Shown: positions 50,073-54,093 of the stretch, one piece after another
Layout of the letters: each line of letters starts with the position of its first letter
How positions within the stretch are numbered: the stretch's first letter is position 1
Origin: CAG-390 sp045633005
Lineage (GTDB): Bacteria; Bacillota; Clostridia; Oscillospirales; CAG-272
Direction: 5' to 3'
Assembly: GCA_045633005.1 (NCBI GenBank)
Contig: JAZQXT010000067.1
Span: 1-54,093, forward strand
DNA: 54,093 nt
Program-made: the position numbers and the translations under genes
The notes under the pieces: model-generated
Told to the model about the DNA's origin: nothing
Seen by the model: the letters and a program-made list of their open reading frames with translations, nothing else
Database searches by the model: none

Positions 50073-52664
50073 TTAAAATCCCCAAAGATTCGAGAAGGCG
50101 AAGGGCAAGGCGGTGGCGAAAGGAGCTGCGGGCGTGCCGCCGTTCATCTCGTTGAGCTTTTGCCTCCACGCATCTTCGTCAAAGTGCTGGTAGCAGGCTT
50201 TGTTATACGGGGGGGTATTCTTGGATCTTCCGAAGTAATGCCCCTTTCCGCAAAGATTATAATAATATGAATATTTTTCTCCGTTATAAGGTCTTACGTC
50301 GTACGGAAGCTCGAAATAGGTGTATTCCGCGTCGGTTATATACACTTGAACGGGGAACAGACGGTCAACCTTTATAAGTGCCGTTTTCATAATGTTTTCG
50401 GGGGGACACCACTCGCAAGCAACGCCGCCCGTAACTACGTCGTAATCGACGAGAACGTGAGTGTCGCAGTACGTCGTCGGTTCAGTTCCCTTGATGAAAT
50501 ATCCCGTTTCTGCGCGATTTCCGCGAGGATCGTGCGCGCAAGCCTCTGCCACGAGCTTGCCCGAGTCCTTGCAGTACAGAGCCGTTACTATATCGTCGGA
50601 CTCATTGAAGGTCTTAAGAGGCGTAGTGCCAGCCTTTGCCGCATCAAGATGCTTTTGATGCGCTTGCTTCATAACCACGTCCCAAAGATCAACCGCGGGA
50701 TTGGTCTTAAGTCCCGACAGAGCCTTCGGGTACTCGTGTCCGTACCAAACGCCGCAGATATAGTAGGGGGTATAGCCCACTATCCAACGGTCGTAGTTTT
50801 CACCCGCCGTACCCGTCTTTGCTCCGAAATCAACACCGAGCTTTTCAAAGTCGGTATACGAGCTTGCAGTACCTTCGGTGATGACGGTACGCAATATCTT
50901 ATTCATAATGGTTGCAGTCTCTTGACTGATAGCAACAGTTCCCGAGTATTTATTTTCCAAAACGACCTCGCCGTAGCTGTCGGTGACCTTGAGGTAAGAA
51001 TTGGGGCTGTTATAAATACCGTCGTTTGCAAAGATCGAATACGCCGCCGTCAGCTCGCGCACGGTAAGACCGTAGTTGAGCTGACCGAGAGCCAGCGCCG
51101 CGTAGTCCTTATCGGAAAGGACGGCTCCGCTCTCAAGCCTCTTTCTCTCTATCAAGCTCTCGATCCCCACTGTGTCGTGGCAAAATCTGAATGCGCGTTC
51201 AAGCCCTACCTCGTCAAGCACCTTTACGGCTATTGAGTTGAGCGAGCGCGAAACGCCGTACCACAGCGTAGTAAGTCCGCGGTAGTTTCTGCTTGCGTTT
51301 TGCGGCCAAGCGGATTTGTTGTTATAAAATTTGAACGGCGAATCGTCGTACACGCTTGCATAATTTGCAATACCGTGTTCTATTGCGGGTGCATAGACCG
51401 CCAAAGGCTTTATCGACGATCCGGGGGAACGCTTGGTCTGGGTAGCATAGTTTTGAATTCTGTTTGCGGTCTTTTTGTCTCTTGAGCCTACGACCGCAAG
51501 CACGTCGCCCGTTTCGGGGTCGATAACGATTCCCGCCGATTGCGCCTTAAGTCCCGACGTTGCCGTGGGGAAATTGCTTGAATCGGTAAATTCCTCCTCC
51601 AGAAGTGTCTGAAGCTCGGGGTCAACGAGCATATAGATATTAAGTCCGCCGTTATATACCATAAGCGAGGCAACTTTCGGGGAATATCCCTTTTGCTCAA
51701 CGAGGTCGTCTATAACGTCCTGTATCGCCATATCGGTATACCAAGAGTTTACAACAGCAGTTTCCTTCGTAACGGGAGGTCTTGTAACGAGCTCCTTGCC
51801 GTACGCCTCGTCAAACTCACGCTGAGTGATAAGTCCTTGGTCGAGCATCTCGCCAAGAACGGTGTTGCGGCGTATAGCGTTCTGCTCGGGGTGTATCAAG
51901 GGGTTATACAGCGAGGGGTTTTTGGTAATGCCCGCGATAGCGGCACACTCGATAAGCGTAAGCTCGGAAACGTCCTTTGAAAAATAATTATACGCCGCCG
52001 CCTGAACTCCGCTTGAGCCGTTACCGAAGTTTACGACGTTGAGATACAGCTCAAGTATCTCTTCCTTTTCCATCTTCTGCTCGATATCGAGCGCCCAGAA
52101 GATCTCCGTGACCTTTCGCTGAATGGTATAATCGTCCTCGTGCGTCATATTCTTGACGAGCTGCTGGGTTATGGACGAGCCGCCGTAGCCCGACTCGGCA
52201 AAGCCGAGGAAGAAGTTTGCACCCGCGGCAATAGTACGCTTCCAGTCAACGCCGTCGTGCGTTCGGAAACGCTTGTCCTCAATGGCTATTACGGCGTTTA
52301 TCATATTTTCGGGAATGTTTTCGTACTTAACGTAAATAGAGTCCTTGTCGCCCTGAAGGCGCTGATCCTCAAGCTCTATCGCCTCACCGACTCGCCCCGT
52401 TCTATCGTCAAATTCATAATAGAAGATACGAGTGGTCGTGGATGAGATATTAAGCTTGAAAAAGGACATATCCGCTTCCGTCTCGATGTAGTTTCCGATA
52501 TATATCGAAAACGCACTTACGACGATAACGCCCGTAAGAACTCCTATCAAGATTATCGTTATGAGTACGTTGGCAAATACCTGCAAAAATTTCAAAAATC
52601 CGCGAGCAGCAAAGCGCCCCGCTTTTTTAATTTCACTGAGCCAATCTATTTTTTCGTTTTTCAT
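50073..52664 (-). CDS. Class A penicillin-binding protein (PBP1A type)
   Basis: 863 residues from MKNEKIDW (CGGAG upstream). A membrane helix at about 28-55 is followed by the GT51 glycosyltransferase (AIEDKRFRTHDGVDW, GGSSITQQLVKN, EILELYLNVVNFG) and then the transpeptidase with SSIK (catalytic Ser416), SLN in SRSLNSIAV, and KTGT (Lys616). The C-terminal extension after the transpeptidase is Cys-containing (ACEWCPPENI) and has no repeat domain. It polymerises and cross-links peptidoglycan outside the membrane. Confidence 0.95.
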   Translation of the reverse strand: MKNEKIDWLSEIKKAGRFAARGFLKFLQVFANVLITIILIGVLTGVIVVSAFSIYIGNYIETEADMSFFKLNISSTTTRIFYYEFDDRTGRVGEAIELEDQRLQGDKDSIYVKYENIPENMINAVIAIEDKRFRTHDGVDWKRTIAAGANFFLGFAESGYGGSSITQQLVKNMTHEDDYTIQRKVTEIFWALDIEQKMEKEEILELYLNVVNFGNGSSGVQAAAYNYFSKDVSELTLIECAAIAGITKNPSLYNPLIHPEQNAIRRNTVLGEMLDQGLITQREFDEAYGKELVTRPPVTKETAVVNSWYTDMAIQDVIDDLVEQKGYSPKVASLMVYNGGLNIYMLVDPELQTLLEEEFTDSSNFPTATSGLKAQSAGIVIDPETGDVLAVVGSRDKKTANRIQNYATQTKRSPGSSIKPLAVYAPAIEHGIANYASVYDDSPFKFYNNKSAWPQNASRNYRGLTTLWYGVSRSLNSIAVKVLDEVGLERAFRFCHDTVGIESLIERKRLESGAVLSDKDYAALALGQLNYGLTVRELTAAYSIFANDGIYNSPNSYLKVTDSYGEVVLENKYSGTVAISQETATIMNKILRTVITEGTASSYTDFEKLGVDFGAKTGTAGENYDRWIVGYTPYYICGVWYGHEYPKALSGLKTNPAVDLWDVVMKQAHQKHLDAAKAGTTPLKTFNESDDIVTALYCKDSGKLVAEACAHDPRGNRAETGYFIKGTEPTTYCDTHVLVDYDVVTGGVACEWCPPENIMKTALIKVDRLFPVQVYITDAEYTYFELPYDVRPYNGEKYSYYYNLCGKGHYFGRSKNTPPYNKACYQHFDEDAWRQKLNEMNGGTPAAPFATALPFAFSNLWGF

Positions 52665-52791
52665 ATTTTTCTCCGATTTGTTTTTTCGGTACACGTTACA
52701 TATTATCACATCTTTTTGAATATTTTATGAACTTCGCAGGATAATAATATTCAAAGAGCAAAAAAATATGTGAAAAGAAAGGACTTTCAGC

Positions 52792-53232
52792 ATGAATAAA
52801 AGAACTCTGCTTATTTGTTTTGTTGTTACGGCGGTACTTTCGCTTATGGTGTCCACGTTTTCGGTATTCGTTGCCGCAAGAGCGTTTCTTGCAACAAACG
52901 CTCCAAAAGCGCCTGCAAAAACCGGAAAAACCGTAGGCGGAACGTCCACCACAGCCTCGACCGAAACCGAGCGCACGCCCGATGACACGGACGTGTCAGA
53001 CGATGCGGGCGAGGACGTTTTCGTTGGCGCGGGCGCTGAAAAGAAGCCCAAATATACGCTGAAATACGACAGCGGCAAGCTTTTGGTGCTTGCTGACGAC
53101 GGCACCGTGCTTTACTCACGAAAAGCCCCGTCGGGCAAGCCGTGCGAAAGCGAGCTTGGCGCGTTGAGCGAGGGGATCGCGTTTTCCGATTACAGTAGCG
53201 CAATATCGGCTATCTACGACCTCGTTTCGTAG
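52792..53232 (+). CDS. Small exported or membrane-anchored protein, BofC-C-like end
   Basis: 146 residues: an N-terminal hydrophobic helix (about 7-32), a Thr/Asp-rich linker (about 38-75) and a C-terminal domain of about 60 residues (YTLKYDSGKLLVLADDG, then LSEGIAFSDYSSAISAIYDLV). The end resembles a short BofC C-terminal-type domain seen in clostridial exported proteins, but the match is weak. Ribosome site AAAGGA. It is divergent from the PBP gene and abuts the dnaE stop with no spacer. Confidence 0.5.
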   Translation: MNKRTLLICFVVTAVLSLMVSTFSVFVAARAFLATNAPKAPAKTGKTVGGTSTTASTETERTPDDTDVSDDAGEDVFVGAGAEKKPKYTLKYDSGKLLVLADDGTVLYSRKAPSGKPCESELGALSEGIAFSDYSSAISAIYDLVS

Positions 53233-54093
53233 TTATCGCGTTGCCACGGCATCCTCGCCGACCACGTCGGCAATAGACTTCAAAATATACGGTGTGGCGT
53301 CGATGCCGTGCGCGTGCGCCCTATACTCCGCCCTATCGGCAAAGTAGAAAGAAACGCGCACGTTGCCCTCAAATATCTCCACGAGATTGAGGGCTTTTTT
53401 ATATATTTCCGAGTCCTCGGACGGAACCTTTATATAAACCACGGAAACGGCTTTGAGCGTAGGTGCGGGTTTTGGCGCACTTTCGCGTTGAGCGACGGCG
53501 CGTTTTTGGAAATCCTCGTTAGTGCGCAAGGGAGAAACTGCGTTTAGCAACACCTTTGCCCCCTCGCCCTCTCGGACGCAGACCGTGCCGTTTATATATA
53601 CCGCCTCGTCCGCGCGAAGCACGGCGGCGTATTTCTTAAGCTTTTGGGGGAATACCACGACCTCGATGGAATCGTATCTATCCTCAAGCCTTAAAAACAG
53701 CATTTTTTCGCCGCTTCGCGTGTTTTTTGCGGTAACTGACGTTATCATTCCGCAAACACCGACGTTTTCGCCGTCGGAGACGGCGGACTCGTCCTCCGCC
53801 GTCAGCTCGGACAGCGGGGTGGGCTTTACGGACTCGATATGGCGCGAATAGCCGTCAAGAAGATGACCCGAAAAATACATACCCGCCGCTTCCCTTTCAA
53901 GGGTGAGAAGCTCGCGCGTGGAAAACTCTGGGATATCGGGATAGGTGATATAAAGCGACTCCTCGCCCTCGTCCTCGCGTGCGACGGAAAACATATCTAT
54001 CTGACCGTCGATATTTCGTCTGTTACGGTCTGCGACCGCGCCGAGTGACGCATCAAGCGACGCGAGAAGCCTTGAGCGGTAAACGCCGAGCGA
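53233..54093 (-). CDS. dnaE: DNA polymerase III alpha subunit, C-terminal part
   Basis: The frame stays open to the window edge and gives 286 residues before the stop. It begins in the helix-hairpin-helix part (SLGVYRSRLLASLDASLG, then GQIDMFS), passes the characteristic LEREAAGMYFSGHLLDGY (usually SGHPL), and contains the OB-fold (GMITSVTAKNTRSGEKMLFLRLED, IEVVVFPQ) and the C-terminal domain. It is the replicative polymerase of DnaE type. The gene is cut by the window, so its start is not seen. Confidence 0.92.
   Translation of the reverse strand, partial: SLGVYRSRLLASLDASLGAVADRNRRNIDGQIDMFSVAREDEGEESLYITYPDIPEFSTRELLTLEREAAGMYFSGHLLDGYSRHIESVKPTPLSELTAEDESAVSDGENVGVCGMITSVTAKNTRSGEKMLFLRLEDRYDSIEVVVFPQKLKKYAAVLRADEAVYINGTVCVREGEGAKVLLNAVSPLRTNEDFQKRAVAQRESAPKPAPTLKAVSVVYIKVPSEDSEIYKKALNLVEIFEGNVRVSFYFADRAEYRAHAHGIDATPYILKSIADVVGEDAVATR

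Noticed and set aside
52706..52773. Inverted repeat (TCACAT, GAATATT / AATATTC, ATGTGA) in the divergent spacer between the PBP gene and the small exported protein
   Set aside because: The two halves have unequal inner spacing and are AT-rich, so a chance match in an AT-rich promoter region is likely.

Overview
The window looks like a chromosomal segment of a spore-forming, strictly anaerobic Gram-positive Clostridia member, most likely an uncultured gut Oscillospirales/Christensenellales-type lineage. This is inferred from a SpoIIP-like amidase, a T-box riboswitch ahead of valS, a three-subunit [FeFe] hydrogenase, a biotin-dependent Na+-pump decarboxylase and clostridial-type PcrA, SecA and ribosomal genes. 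No 16S gene is present, so the lineage is a guess. Base composition is moderate in most genes but drops clearly at about 24.75-27.3 kb.

Layout. 0-3.2 kb: spoIIP-like gene and an orphan peptide-binding lipoprotein. 3.2-3.9 kb: tRNA-Val(GAC) followed by an array of small hairpins. 3.9-8.3 kb: DUF4965 glutaminase-like gene and polA, both minus strand. 8.4-13.4 kb: valS behind a T-box with a GUC specifier, then a DUF4349 lipoprotein and two small lipoproteins. 13.4-18.3 kb: five-gene minus-strand operon for a Na+-translocating decarboxylase (mmdA-like, gamma, biotin carrier, beta, oadA-like). 18.5-19.0 kb: a CAT-anticodon tRNA followed by two more hairpin arrays. 19.0-23.2 kb: hydC-hydB-hydA. 23.5-27.3 kb: an EamA transporter, then an AT-rich accessory patch with a LytTR regulator and small membrane or lipoprotein genes, three of which share one promoter/operator design. 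27.3-39.3 kb: housekeeping genes (rpsI, rplM, an S1-domain protein, pcrA, secA, mnmA) plus unknown membrane proteins and a 41-residue Asn/Gln microprotein. 39.4-49.8 kb: five tandem minus-strand genes encoding surface proteins. 50.1 kb to the end: a class A penicillin-binding protein, a small exported protein and the C-terminal part of dnaE.

The most unusual parts are: (1) the five-gene cluster combining a SipW-type signal and TasA/camelysin-like N-terminal domain with a variable number of 26-residue BspA/DUF285 repeats, with mosaic modules and conserved intergenic hairpins; (2) a mini-regulon of three promoters in the AT-rich patch, each with the inverted repeat GTAAACA-N12-TATTTAC overlapping the -35 in identical geometry; and (3) large hairpin-of-hairpins arrays immediately downstream of both tRNA genes, in which the octamer linkers switch to their reverse complement half-way along.

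Metabolic reading: the decarboxylase operon encodes two carboxyltransferase types (acyl-CoA and pyruvate/oxaloacetate) with a single biotin carrier and a membrane Na+ pump. Together with the probably electron-bifurcating hydrogenase, this suggests fermentation through C4-dicarboxylate/CoA intermediates with H2 as an electron sink. All functional statements are inferred from sequence motifs; nothing here was searched against a database.
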